Shown: piece after piece, positions 46,354 to 53,867 of the stretch
Layout: every line of letters begins with the position of its first letter
Position numbering within the stretch: the stretch's first letter is position 1
DNA from: Rhizobium sp. 11515TR
Lineage (GTDB): Bacteria; Pseudomonadota; Alphaproteobacteria; Rhizobiales; Rhizobiaceae
Direction of reading: 5' to 3'
Assembly: GCF_002277895.1 (NCBI RefSeq)
Contig: NZ_CP022998.1
Span: forward strand, 3,267,501-3,331,500
DNA: 64,000 nt
The notes under the pieces: model-generated
Seen by the model: the letters and a program-made list of their open reading frames with translations, nothing else
The model's database searches: none
What the model was told of the DNA's origin: nothing
Program-made: the position numbers and the translations under genes

Positions 46354-47280
46354 CTAAGTTCGTCTGCCGCCCCCAATCTCGTTTTGCTCGTTTATCCACA
46401 CATCGCGCTCATCGTGATATTTAATCGCATTCTCGCCCTTGGCAGTTAGACGCCATTTTGTTTTACGGAACAGTTTGACGAAGCCATTTTCGCTCAACGT
46501 CTTGAGCGCCTGCTTGTCGAGTTTCTCGTCTGTACCGTTTGCTATTCTTCGGATCGTCGCGACCGCTCGGCCGGACAGGCGCTCCGGGCCGTACCAATCA
46601 TAGCCGTGCTTTTGTTGATATTTCCATGCATCGTATTGGGCGCGCCGGTAAGCTTCGAACTGGCCAATCATGCCATTATCGAGATTCGAATTATGCCTAT
46701 CTGTTATGGTGCATTTGAGCTGCTCGATAACGGCATGCTTCATGCCCCGCTTGGCTGCCAACGTCGCATCCGTACCGTCATGAGCCCATCGTTCGCGATC
46801 TTCGGAAAATACGAATCTTCCAGTTTCGGCGTTTTCTTGCTCAATGGTATCAACCGACAAAGCCTTATGTAAAATATCCTCTGCCTGCTCCGCCTCGCCT
46901 TCTCGACGATACGCTTGAATGCGCTCATGCGCGACCTCAATGCTGCGCTCAAGGGCTCCCATCGGCACTGATTCATCGATGGTGCGCAATATATCGAAAG
47001 CTAGCGACTTAATTGCTCGGATCAAGCGATCCCGCGGCTTTTCAACGGCAATGATGGTTGGGGTAGACTTTCCTTTGTCTCTCGCAACCGCGTTCTTGAT
47101 GGCGGTCTTCATTGAAGCTTGTGACAACGCCTCACCCGACATACGAGCACCTTCTGCCTCAATAGCGCCTTCCGGCGCGACGTAAAGGCGGACACTGTCT
47201 GCTCTGTAGTGGCCCCCTAAATCCCCGGACACGATCTCCCACTTGTTAAGTGTTAGGAGTAATGTGCCCATTATGACCAA
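46354..47280 (-). CDS. 3' fragment of the interrupted nucleotidyltransferase gene
   Basis: An open frame of 308 codons. The first 27 codons come from the left end of the insertion sequence, and the native sequence begins at codon 27-28 (A-DSVRLYVAPEG). The native part is largely helical (PRDRLIRAIKSLAFDILRTI, SIEVAHERIQAYRREGEAEQAEDILHKAL), carries WKYQQKHGYDWYGPERLSG, and ends with a wHTH-like segment (LKTLSENGFVKLFRKTKWRLTAKGENAI). No domain was recognised. Lower GC than flanking genes suggests acquisition. Whether this fragment is translated from an IS-internal start is unknown. Confidence 0.6.
   Translation of the reverse strand: MVIMGTLLLTLNKWEIVSGDLGGHYRADSVRLYVAPEGAIEAEGARMSGEALSQASMKTAIKNAVARDKGKSTPTIIAVEKPRDRLIRAIKSLAFDILRTIDESVPMGALERSIEVAHERIQAYRREGEAEQAEDILHKALSVDTIEQENAETGRFVFSEDRERWAHDGTDATLAAKRGMKHAVIEQLKCTITDRHNSNLDNGMIGQFEAYRRAQYDAWKYQQKHGYDWYGPERLSGRAVATIRRIANGTDEKLDKQALKTLSENGFVKLFRKTKWRLTAKGENAIKYHDERDVWINEQNEIGGGRRT
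47200..47204. repeat. Target-site duplication, left copy
   Basis: TGCTC directly flanks the left inverted repeat; it is identical to 48522-48526. Confidence 0.9.
47205..47236 (+). repeat. Left terminal inverted repeat of the IS
   Basis: Begins TGTAGTGGCCCCC and matches the reverse complement of 48491-48521 at roughly 24 of 31 positions with one gap. Both ends start 5'-TG as in the IS3 family. Confidence 0.85.
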
Positions 47281-47665
47281 TCACATACCTAAGATAGAAG
47301 TGCTGTCCGGCCCTGAGCGCCGCCGCCGCTGGTCGACAGCGGAGAAGCTCGCGATAGTCCAGGAGACCTACGAGCCTGACGTCACGGTCAGCATCGTTGC
47401 GCGACGGCATGGGATTCAGCCGAACCAGTTGTTCGCCTGGCGCAAACTTGCGGCGCAGGGTGCACTGACGGCCACTGCATCGCAGGAAGAGGTCGTCCCA
47501 GCATCCGAATACAGAGCGCTTCAGAACCAGGTGAAAGAGCTGCAGCGCCTCCTCGGCAAGAAGACGATGGAAGGCGAAATCCTCAAAGAAGCGCTTGAGA
47601 TAGCATCAGGGTCAAAAAAACACCTGTTGCGCTCGCTCTCGTTGCCGAAGGATGGTTCGCGATGA
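47273..47665 (+). CDS. IS3-family transposase OrfA
   Basis: A 130-residue DNA-binding subunit: HTH in RRRWSTAEKLAIVQETYEP and VSIVARRHGIQPNQLFAWRKLA, followed by a leucine-zipper-like coiled coil (YRALQNQVKELQRLLGKKTMEGEILKEAL). It recognises the element ends. A GTG at 47264, closer to AGGAG, may be used instead of the ATG. It ends by overlapping orfB. Confidence 0.9.
   Translation: MTNHIPKIEVLSGPERRRRWSTAEKLAIVQETYEPDVTVSIVARRHGIQPNQLFAWRKLAAQGALTATASQEEVVPASEYRALQNQVKELQRLLGKKTMEGEILKEALEIASGSKKHLLRSLSLPKDGSR
47612..47621 (+). promoter_or_regulatory. Programmed -1 frameshift site
   Basis: In the orfA frame the codons are TCA AAA AAA C, giving the slippery heptamer A AAA AAA. The -1 frame is open from here through the orfB ATG at 47662, so slippage yields an OrfAB fusion, the active transposase in the IS2 group. 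Confidence 0.7.
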
Positions 47666-48492
47666 CGGCGGTGTGCGAGACCCTTGGTGTCGCCCGATCC
47701 AACATTGCGGAACGTGTGAAGCAACGTCCTTCCAGAGCCAGAGGGCGGCCGCCGCTCGCCGATCAGGCACTGCTGGATGAGATCAAGACGATCATCGACG
47801 ACATGCCGACCTACGGATATCGCCGGGTTCACGCGATCCTGCGCCGTAAAGCCAGCAGCGAAAGCCGTCCATGGCCGAATGCCAAGCGCGTCTATCGGGT
47901 GATGAAGGTTCACGGCATGCTCCTTCAGCGCCACACCGGTGCAATCGACACCCGTCGCCACGATGGCCGTGTTGCTGTCGAGCAGTCGAATTTACGCTGG
48001 TGTTCAGACGGCTTCGAAATCGGCTGCGACAATAAAGAGAAGGTGCGCGTTGCCTTCGCTCTCGATTGCTGTGATCGCGAGGCCATTGCCCATGTAGCGA
48101 CAACCGAGGGCATCAAGAGCGAGGACGTCCAGGACCTTGTCATCACGGCTGTTGAGAACCGCTTCGGTCTCGTCAACACCCTTCCAAAGCCAATCGAATG
48201 GTTGACCGACAACGGCTCCTGCTTCATCGCAAAGGATACCAGGTCGCTGCTCGTCGATATCGGCATGGAGCCATGTTCAACGCCTGTTCGCAGCCCCCAG
48301 TCCAACGGGATGGCCGAAGCCTTCGTCAAAACCTTCAAGCGCGATTACGTCTCGGTCAACCCCTTGCCGGACGCCATAACCGTCATCGCGAAACTGCCCT
48401 CATGGTTCGAACACTACAACACCCTTCACCCGCATAAGGCATTGGGGTATTGCTCGCCTCGTGAGTTCTTAAACCGTCAAACAGAAACCTGA
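47662..48492 (+). CDS. IS3-family transposase OrfB (DDE catalytic subunit)
   Basis: A 276-residue rve-type integrase core. HTH_21 (DDMPTYGYRRVHAILRR) precedes the catalytic D (RWCSDGFEI), D (EWLTDNGSCF) and E (SNGMAEAFVKTFKRDYV), and the end is HPHKALGYCSPREFL. All three catalytic residues are present. It starts four bases before the orfA stop (ATGA) and also lies in the -1 frame for fusion with OrfA. Confidence 0.94.
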   Translation: MTAVCETLGVARSNIAERVKQRPSRARGRPPLADQALLDEIKTIIDDMPTYGYRRVHAILRRKASSESRPWPNAKRVYRVMKVHGMLLQRHTGAIDTRRHDGRVAVEQSNLRWCSDGFEIGCDNKEKVRVAFALDCCDREAIAHVATTEGIKSEDVQDLVITAVENRFGLVNTLPKPIEWLTDNGSCFIAKDTRSLLVDIGMEPCSTPVRSPQSNGMAEAFVKTFKRDYVSVNPLPDAITVIAKLPSWFEHYNTLHPHKALGYCSPREFLNRQTET

Positions 48493-49175
48493 TCCGGTCC
48501 GGTTTTTAAGGGGCAACTCCATGCTCCGATACCCACCACATCATCAAGACTATGTAGCGAGAGGTAGGGGCTGCGATTCTTGAGTAGGCGCTTTACCTCG
48601 GTCTCGCCGTAGTTGAGCATCTCAAAGTATTGAATACTTTGTCGGTGACTTTGCTCTGCCCGCGCGATGTTCCAGTCCGTCCACTCCTTGTACTGGGGTG
48701 GCGTTTTGCGGCGCTCCAAAACACAACAAATGTCAACATCCGAGAAGCTCGTACCGTTTTTGTCAAGCGCGCTGCCAAATAGTCTGATTTCGTTGACAAA
48801 GCAGCAAAGATCGCCATTGGCGTTGATCTGTTTCACTCGCTCTAAAAGGTCAACCAGGAGCCTATCAACCCGAGTGCGATCAACGCGTTTGAGCATGCTG
48901 GCATTCGTAAAGCGGGTACCTGTGGGACCTAAGCGATAATACATGCCGAGCGAGTGCCAACGCGTATCCGGCTGAGGAGCACGCTCAAGAATGCCTTGCT
49001 GTTGCAAGATATCACAGAGCCATTCAGCGTGGGTTGCTGAGATCTTGAGGTGGTCTCCCAATCGTTCGACGCTCCAGCCATAGTCGTTGCTATCGTGGCG
49101 ATTCATCTCTCGGATTGCATCCCTCACAATCTTGATTGGCAGCCCGGCGATCTGCGTAGTTCGGTCGAGATTCAA
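48477..49175 (-). CDS. 5' fragment of the interrupted gene: winged helix plus nucleotidyltransferase
   Basis: An open frame of 232 codons; the last 14 (after Ala 218) are read from the IS right end. The N-terminal ~90 residues look like a winged helix (YGWSVERLGDHLKISATHAEWLCDILQQQGILERAP). The motif EIRLFGSALDKNGTSFSDVDICCVL matches the hG[GS]-x10-D-h-D signature of MNT-type nucleotidyltransferases, as in MntA antitoxins and related defence proteins. It overlaps the upstream 381-residue gene by four bases. The truncated form would keep the motif but lose the C-terminal half. Confidence 0.75.
   Translation of the reverse strand: MNLDRTTQIAGLPIKIVRDAIREMNRHDSNDYGWSVERLGDHLKISATHAEWLCDILQQQGILERAPQPDTRWHSLGMYYRLGPTGTRFTNASMLKRVDRTRVDRLLVDLLERVKQINANGDLCCFVNEIRLFGSALDKNGTSFSDVDICCVLERRKTPPQYKEWTDWNIARAEQSHRQSIQYFEMLNYGETEVKRLLKNRSPYLSLHSLDDVVGIGAWSCPLKTGPDQVSV
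48491..48521 (-). repeat. Right terminal inverted repeat of the IS
   Basis: Ends ...GGGGCAACTCCA; its reverse complement pairs with 47205-47236. Confidence 0.85.
48522..48526. repeat. Target-site duplication, right copy
   Basis: TGCTC, identical to 47200-47204. Confidence 0.9.
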
Positions 49176-50317
49176 TAGGTTCCGTGCTCCTCAGGGCTTA
49201 GTGATTCCGGCAGAGCTTTCGGACTGTAACGCTCGATGAGTTGGCGGACACGACGCACGCCTCCAGCGTCTATGGAAAAGCCAGCATTGCGCAGGTTTCT
49301 CGCGGCATTTCGATTTATGTGCTCCCTAGAGGGGATAGGCCCTGACGGCTTCTTCGAAGAGGCGTGTAAAAGCACTGCGACAAACATTTCAAGTGTAAAG
49401 CCGTAGGTCTCGGTCACGCCGGCAAACTCGGCCCGGTCACGCTCATTCTGCGCGGCCGCTTCGTCCCGCTCGCGGCGGGCCTTGAGTTCGGCAGCATCCT
49501 CGATGCTCCAGGCCACGACACGATGAATTTCACGCCGGTACCGAGGGGGATCAACGTCATCGACTTCGTCTCGGACTTTAAAATCAAAGGCGTCGATAAC
49601 AGTGACCTCGAAGCTGTGCGCAAGTTGTTTGACTAGACCCTCATAGGCTGCGCGCACCGCGCAAATCAGAATAGAGTCGACAACATCGGTATTATAGATC
49701 GCATAGGGTCCGTAATTGCCGCGCGGCTCCGGCCGAAGATTACCGACTCCTCGGATGTACATGAGTTCATTGGAAGGGCGGCTGTCGAACGTTGGATCTT
49801 CATCACCAGTGAACCAATGAAAATCCGGCGGCTGGGACCATTTTCTATGGGTAATCAGATTGAAGTAGCCATGATCGGTTCGGTGCCAATCAAATTCCGT
49901 ATCTCTCCAGCCGGCTGGATGCCACCGCACAGACAAATTATTCATCTTGGTAATATGCGCTGACAGCTCGATGCGCGGCTTGGCGAACCGATCCTGTTCA
50001 AGGCGAGATCGAATTTGCGCAAGATCTAAGGTTTGCCAATTGGCGAGTTGCGCAAAGGCCTTGCCCGGGTGGTCGCTCAGCCAATCCACTAGGTCGGAAA
50101 GAACGGTATCCCTGTTTGGCGGTCTGGAACGGCTCTCGATGTCATCGATATCTAGACCGAGGCGGCCAAGTTCCATTAGCATATGGGAAACGTACTCACC
50201 GACAGATCTAGCTATCGTCCCGTCGTACCAGCTAATAGGGCGGAAAAGTTTTATTTGAGGCGACAACTTGGATTGAGAAGCACGCTTTGCCCCCCTGCGA
50301 TCTAGTGTTTTGGCCAT
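49172..50317 (-). CDS. Unrecognised 381-residue protein, partner of the nucleotidyltransferase
   Basis: First gene of the two-gene accessory operon. No family is recognised. Visible features are a basic N-terminus (KTLDRRGAKRASQSK), a helical region (GTIARSVGEYVSHMLMELGRLGLDI), an aromatic-rich middle (VRWHPAGWRDTEFDWHRTDHGYFNLI, HRKWSQPPDFHWF), and a charged coiled-coil stretch (DAAELKARRERDEAAAQNERDRAEF). The C-terminus is basic (HINRNAARNLRNAGFSIDAGGVRRVRQLIERY). No signal peptide or membrane segment. Base composition is lower in GC than the flanks. It overlaps the nucleotidyltransferase start (ATGA), so the two proteins probably act together. Confidence 0.75.
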   Translation of the reverse strand: MAKTLDRRGAKRASQSKLSPQIKLFRPISWYDGTIARSVGEYVSHMLMELGRLGLDIDDIESRSRPPNRDTVLSDLVDWLSDHPGKAFAQLANWQTLDLAQIRSRLEQDRFAKPRIELSAHITKMNNLSVRWHPAGWRDTEFDWHRTDHGYFNLITHRKWSQPPDFHWFTGDEDPTFDSRPSNELMYIRGVGNLRPEPRGNYGPYAIYNTDVVDSILICAVRAAYEGLVKQLAHSFEVTVIDAFDFKVRDEVDDVDPPRYRREIHRVVAWSIEDAAELKARRERDEAAAQNERDRAEFAGVTETYGFTLEMFVAVLLHASSKKPSGPIPSREHINRNAARNLRNAGFSIDAGGVRRVRQLIERYSPKALPESLSPEEHGTY

Positions 50318-50780
50318 TGCCTCGTACCTGTGACCCTTTCTTTTTAAGAATATCCATTTGAATCATTAGCGCAACCACGAATTGTCTACCGGGTACCAAG
50401 AGATTGGGTTGCCGAAATCCATGCCGGGTCGTTGTGAGATTCAAGGCGAGCTTCAATATCAGAAATGAGTAAGCATAGTAATGACATGGCAGTTCTCAGT
50501 TTCATTCTCTCCGGCATGCCATTTTCTTCTCTTCAAAAGATCAAGGCAGCTGCCGCTTTCGAGATCACGATCCGGCTTGCAGCGGTGTTCAAGAAGCGAT
50601 CGAGTAAATGGCTCACCGACAACATTAAGTCGGCCCGGCATTTAAAGGCCGGAGGAGAAGCAACGCCGCTATCCTGTTAACTTCGCCGTCCTGATCAGTT
50701 CGCGATCACGGATCGGCAGGCAGGATATCCTCCCTGCCGATATTCCGCCTGCAAGAGCTGGTCCGCCTTATGCCACCACC
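50318..50780. other. 463-bp gap at the right end of the accessory block
   Basis: Probably holds the promoter of the two-gene operon and the junction with core sequence. A 71-codon plus-strand frame (50465-50680) exists but has no ribosome site or family features. A hairpin lies at 50712-50741. No copy of the tRNA-Arg 3' end was found. Confidence 0.5.
50712..50741. other. Inverted repeat near the edge of the accessory block
   Basis: Perfect 9-bp arms (50712-50720, 50733-50741) enclosing a second small palindrome AGGATATCCT. No T-run follows on either strand; it may be a terminator for the convergent small gene or a boundary structure. Confidence 0.4.
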
Positions 50781-51092
50781 TCAATGATTCTTATTCGGCC
50801 CCTTGCCGGTCGCAAAGCTGCAGGTCTTGATCTTGCAGCTGGGGTCGTCGCTCGTGGGCACGCTGGCGCTGGCCATGGCGCCCTGCCCAAGGCAAGCCAT
50901 CGAATTGGACACCGTCCGGCTGTACATCATCAGGCCCGGATGGTGTGAGGGATATCTCAGCACGATCGACCCTTCCTGGGCCATCTTTTCATGCACAGCT
51001 GCGCAGGTCATCGACTTGGAATTATAGGCCGACATGGCCATCGCATTCGTCGAGAACATTCCGATTGCGGCAAGTATGATGATCGTCTTCAT
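50781..51092 (-). CDS. Small exported protein with four cysteines
   Basis: A 103-residue protein with signal peptide MKTIIILAAIGMFSTNAMA. The mature part begins MSAYNSKSMTCAAVHEKMAQEGSIVLRYPS and has cysteines in MTCAAV, MACLGQ and the SCKIKTCSF pair, consistent with disulfides in the periplasm. It recalls a conserved rhizobial family; function unknown. Confidence 0.75.
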   Translation of the reverse strand: MKTIIILAAIGMFSTNAMAMSAYNSKSMTCAAVHEKMAQEGSIVLRYPSHHPGLMMYSRTVSNSMACLGQGAMASASVPTSDDPSCKIKTCSFATGKGPNKNH

Positions 51093-51322
51093 GGGGCTTC
51101 CTTTGGTCGCGCCGAAGGGCGCTATCGAAAATGAGATAGTCGTTGATTAGCATTGGATTTGTGACAGTGAACCGACTTCCCTTTATCGGCTGTTTGACCA
51201 CTGCCAAGGGTGACCTGACGCCCGTTTGGGTACGATTGCGCTGGAGGTCACTATGCATCGCATGGTGCCTGTCGGCAGGATGCGGTGCGAACGGAGATTT
51301 GGAAATCGTCCGTCACGACAGA

Positions 51323-51350
51323 TGAGGCCCGATATGAAGACCGGGCCTCA
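51323..51350 (-). terminator. Probable terminator of the porin gene
   Basis: Perfect 9-bp arms (51323-51331, 51342-51350) located 32 bp past the porin stop on the minus strand. The downstream T content is poor. Confidence 0.5.
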
Positions 51351-51381
51351 TTTCTGCGAAGATCAGCCGAGACCGAAAGCC

Positions 51382-52482
51382 TCAGAAGGTCCGCTCGAAG
51401 CGCAGGATACCCGAGAAGGTATCGTCGCTCGGCAGATCATAGTGAACGTAGGTGAACTCCGGCTCGACCAGCAGGTTCTTGACCGGGTTGAACTTGACGT
51501 TCGTGGTCGCTTCGAAGATCTTGGAGTCGGTATAGGCAAGCTGAACATTCCACTTCAGCTTGTCGTTGATCGGAACGCCGACGCCGCCCCAGACGGCCCA
51601 ATCACCCCAACCACAATCCGCGCCGTGAACGACGCCATCGGATGTCGTGCAGGCCGAGACGTTCTGGTTCGAGCCGGCATACTGGTTGAGCTTGTCGCCA
51701 TCGGTATTCCAGCCACCCATCAGGAAGGCCGAGAAGACGCCGAAATCGGCATCGATACGCGCCTTGATGGCACCTTCCTCGACGATCGAATCATAACCGC
51801 CGACCACGCGGAACTGCCAGGCGCCGGCCTTGTAGCCGAGACCGGCGACAACGTTCGGAGCGTAGTGATCAGCCTTCGAAAGCTGCCAGCTTCCGCCATA
51901 GGCGCTTGTGGTCGTGCCGGAATTGCTGTCTTCGAGCGAGATGACACCCGTGAAGCCCGTGCCGCTGTCGTAATTATAGGTCAGCTGGTTCAATTCATAC
52001 GGACCGTCATAGATGACGTCGTCCTGGATCACGTCGCCGGCATAGCCGACGAACTGGTTGTACTGCGAGTCCGTCTTACCGACGGTGAAGCCGCCGAGGG
52101 TGATATAGGCCCACAGCAGGTTCGTGCCGGTGGAGCCGCCGTCGTTCCAATCCCAACGCACGATGGTCTCGGTCTTCAGCGGACCGTATTCAGTGTCGGT
52201 CGCGGTATTGAGGTTGAGTTCCGCGCGGGTATGCCACTTGGTGCCGAAGTTGCTGTCGCGATTGTAAGGATCCTTCCACTGACCTTCGGTGCGGACCTTG
52301 CCGCCGACACGCAGGCAGGTCTCGGTGCCAGGGATGAAAAAGTAACCGGCGCCGAACGCGTCACAGATGCGCACATATTCCAGCGGCTCCGGTTCGGCGG
52401 CGACGATGGCGTCAGCCGCCTGAGCGCCGGATACGACGCAGACGGCTGCAGCCGAGCCAATAAGCAAGCTCCTGATGTTCAT
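51382..52482 (-). CDS. ropA: Outer-membrane porin, RopA/Omp2b type
   Basis: A 366-residue porin: signal peptide MNIRSLLIGSAAAVCVVSGAQA, then the rhizobial porin start EPEPLEYVRICDAFGAGYFFIPGTETCLRVGGKVR. Alternating beta strands follow, and the C-terminus ends in Phe (SGILRFERTF), as outer-membrane barrels do. Two cysteine pairs (CDAFG...ETC and the ACTTSDGVVHGADC loop) are likely disulfides. GAAGGATGGAG precedes the chosen ATG; an in-frame start at 52500 is less likely. Confidence 0.92.
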   Translation of the reverse strand: MNIRSLLIGSAAAVCVVSGAQAADAIVAAEPEPLEYVRICDAFGAGYFFIPGTETCLRVGGKVRTEGQWKDPYNRDSNFGTKWHTRAELNLNTATDTEYGPLKTETIVRWDWNDGGSTGTNLLWAYITLGGFTVGKTDSQYNQFVGYAGDVIQDDVIYDGPYELNQLTYNYDSGTGFTGVISLEDSNSGTTTSAYGGSWQLSKADHYAPNVVAGLGYKAGAWQFRVVGGYDSIVEEGAIKARIDADFGVFSAFLMGGWNTDGDKLNQYAGSNQNVSACTTSDGVVHGADCGWGDWAVWGGVGVPINDKLKWNVQLAYTDSKIFEATTNVKFNPVKNLLVEPEFTYVHYDLPSDDTFSGILRFERTF

Positions 52483-52871
52483 GCTAACTCCATCCTTCAA
52501 ACGAACTTGCGCGAGATACGAACCTGGGGGTGCTCGACATCAAGTTCCAGTGCCTAACTCGAAGCACAAGGCCTCACTTCCGAATAGTAAGCTGCATTTA
52601 GTATTTTGCTTTTACAAGGATCGAAATGAGGGACCCGGTGTATGTGACAGCATGTACATATACTCTGTTGCCCAAACGACGCACATGTGTACGGACGATG
52701 ACAGATAGATGACAAGAAACGGCAAATAGAGGTTGTTTACCAGACACTTACTGAGGATATCGCAAGGATATAATGCGGGATGGGATGCTGGACTGACAGC
52801 ACTGAGTCTTGCTAGACTTGAAACCACACAAGCAGCATATCCACCCTTGGCAAATCGCAGGCAGGATCATC
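52483..52871. other. 389-bp gap between the porin and cupin genes
   Basis: No gene is supported. It holds divergent promoter space for a highly expressed porin, with AT-rich blocks and short dyads such as ATGTACAT near 52650. No specific binding site could be assigned. Confidence 0.45.
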
Positions 52872-53333
52872 ATGCCGAAGATCGATGTTGCAGCCGCGCC
52901 GGAAATCAAGGGCACGCGTTATCCCGCTCCCTTCAATGATCACTCCGCCGAGCGCGTCAGGCAGCGACTGGGCGATGCAGGCGGCCTCAAGGATTTCGGC
53001 GTCAACCTGATGCGGCTGCCGCCGGGCAACTGGTCGAGCCAGCGGCATTGGCATTCGGAGGAGGATGAATTCGTCTATGTGCTGGAAGGTGAGCTGACGC
53101 TGATCGAGGACGAGGGCGAGACGGTGCTGCGCGCCGGCGATTGCGCGGCCTTCCCGAAGGGCTCCGGCAACGGCCATCATATGATCAACAAATCGAATAG
53201 CACGGCAATCTATCTCGAGGCCGGCACGCGTTCCCCGACCGACCTCATCACCTGCTCGGACGTCGACATGATGAGCTCCAGCACGGACGGCCGTTTCGTG
53301 CATAAGGACGGCATGCCCTATCCGGACGGCTAG
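52872..53333 (+). CDS. Cupin-domain protein
   Basis: A 153-residue single-domain cupin: motif 1 SSQRHWHSEEDEFVYVLEGELTL (metal His and Glu) and motif 2 AFPKGSGNGHHMIN. The ends (KGTRYPAPFND, SDVDMMSSSTDGRFVHKDG) match a family of uncharacterised, possibly sugar- or amino-acid-related cupins. AGGA precedes the ATG at 52872. Its stop overlaps the convergent GNAT gene by four bases. Confidence 0.87.
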   Translation: MPKIDVAAAPEIKGTRYPAPFNDHSAERVRQRLGDAGGLKDFGVNLMRLPPGNWSSQRHWHSEEDEFVYVLEGELTLIEDEGETVLRAGDCAAFPKGSGNGHHMINKSNSTAIYLEAGTRSPTDLITCSDVDMMSSSTDGRFVHKDGMPYPDG

Positions 53334-53848
53334 TCCTGTTCGCCGGCGCTCGCCACCGCTAACTTGAAGGACAGGAGATGAGTCGGAGCGCCATGCAGCA
53401 TGACCTCCCGCTCGAAGCCGAAGCCGCATTTTTCCAGAACGCGCCGGGAGGCAACGTTGACGGGCCGCACCAGCCCGATAACGCGTCTCGCCTGCAGATC
53501 ATGGCAGGCGAAGGCCAATGCCTCCGTCACCAATTCCGTTGCATAGCCGCTTCCCCAATAATCGGGGTGCAGGTGGTAGGAGAGATTGAGCCCCTCGAAT
53601 TCCGTCGAGACGGTAACGCCGCCAAAACCGATCAGCCGTCCTTCCGTTTCGATCGCCCAGCGCCCGAAGCCGTTCACGCGCCAGTGCGCCTGATCTCGAG
53701 CGAGACGCCGGGCACTCTCTTCGGGAGAATCCGGTCTAGGATCCGGCCTGTGGGCGACCAGTTCCCGTCGCGCAAACAAAGCCGTGACGAAGTCGAGATC
53801 GCGCTCCTCCGGCATGCGCAGGGACAGGCGCGGCGTATGCCGGATCAT
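53330..53848 (-). CDS. GNAT-family acetyltransferase, RimJ/RimL-like
   Basis: A 172-residue acetyltransferase starting IRHTPRLSLRMPEERDLDFV, with GFGRWAIETEGRLIGFGGV, LSYHLHPDYWGSGYATEL (acetyl-CoA motif) and RPVNVASRRVLEKCGFGFE. These are the marks of the RimJ/RimL group that acetylates protein N-termini or small amines. The ATG at 53848 has AAGGGGAGG upstream. Target unknown. Confidence 0.88.
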   Translation of the reverse strand: MIRHTPRLSLRMPEERDLDFVTALFARRELVAHRPDPRPDSPEESARRLARDQAHWRVNGFGRWAIETEGRLIGFGGVTVSTEFEGLNLSYHLHPDYWGSGYATELVTEALAFACHDLQARRVIGLVRPVNVASRRVLEKCGFGFEREVMLHGAPTHLLSFKLAVASAGEQD

Positions 53849-53867
53849 CGTCCCTCCCCTTGAAGCA

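Larger units (their letters stand above)
47205..48521 (+). mobile_element. Complete IS3-family element, IS2 subgroup (1317 bp)
   Basis: Bounded by imperfect ~31-bp inverted repeats starting TG, flanked by a 5-bp direct repeat TGCTC, and carrying overlapping orfA and orfB with a slippery A-run between them. OrfB shares the IS2-type stretches NLRWCSDGFEIGCDN, WLTDNGSCF, VRSPQSNG and HPHKALGY. IS2 itself is 1331 bp with 5-bp duplications, so size and repeats agree. Both genes appear intact, so the copy may be active; the clean duplication indicates a recent insertion. Confidence 0.93.
46354..49175 (-). pseudogene. Winged-helix/nucleotidyltransferase gene interrupted by an IS2-type element
   Basis: Removing the element (47205-48521) and one copy of the 5-bp target repeat leaves exactly 1500 bp: one continuous frame of 499 codons plus stop. 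At the junction codon GCA (Ala 218) is formed by either repeat copy and reads on into DSVRLYVAPEGA. The intact protein had an N-terminal winged-helix region (~20-90), a Pol-beta-type nucleotidyltransferase motif (LFGSAL...SDVDI, ~130-150) and a long helical C-terminal half with a second winged-helix-like end. Its start overlaps the 381-residue partner by four bases (ATGA). It resembles no family I can name beyond the nucleotidyltransferase motif. Confidence 0.85.

Noticed and set aside
50465..50680. A 71-codon plus-strand frame in the gap right of the accessory operon
   Set aside because: It starts with ATG but has no ribosome site, no known family and mixed codon use; kept only as part of the gap description.
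50318..50780. Possible right attachment site (duplicate of the tRNA-Arg 3' end)
   Set aside because: Read by eye on both strands; no stretch resembling the T-arm plus acceptor end of the tRNA was found.
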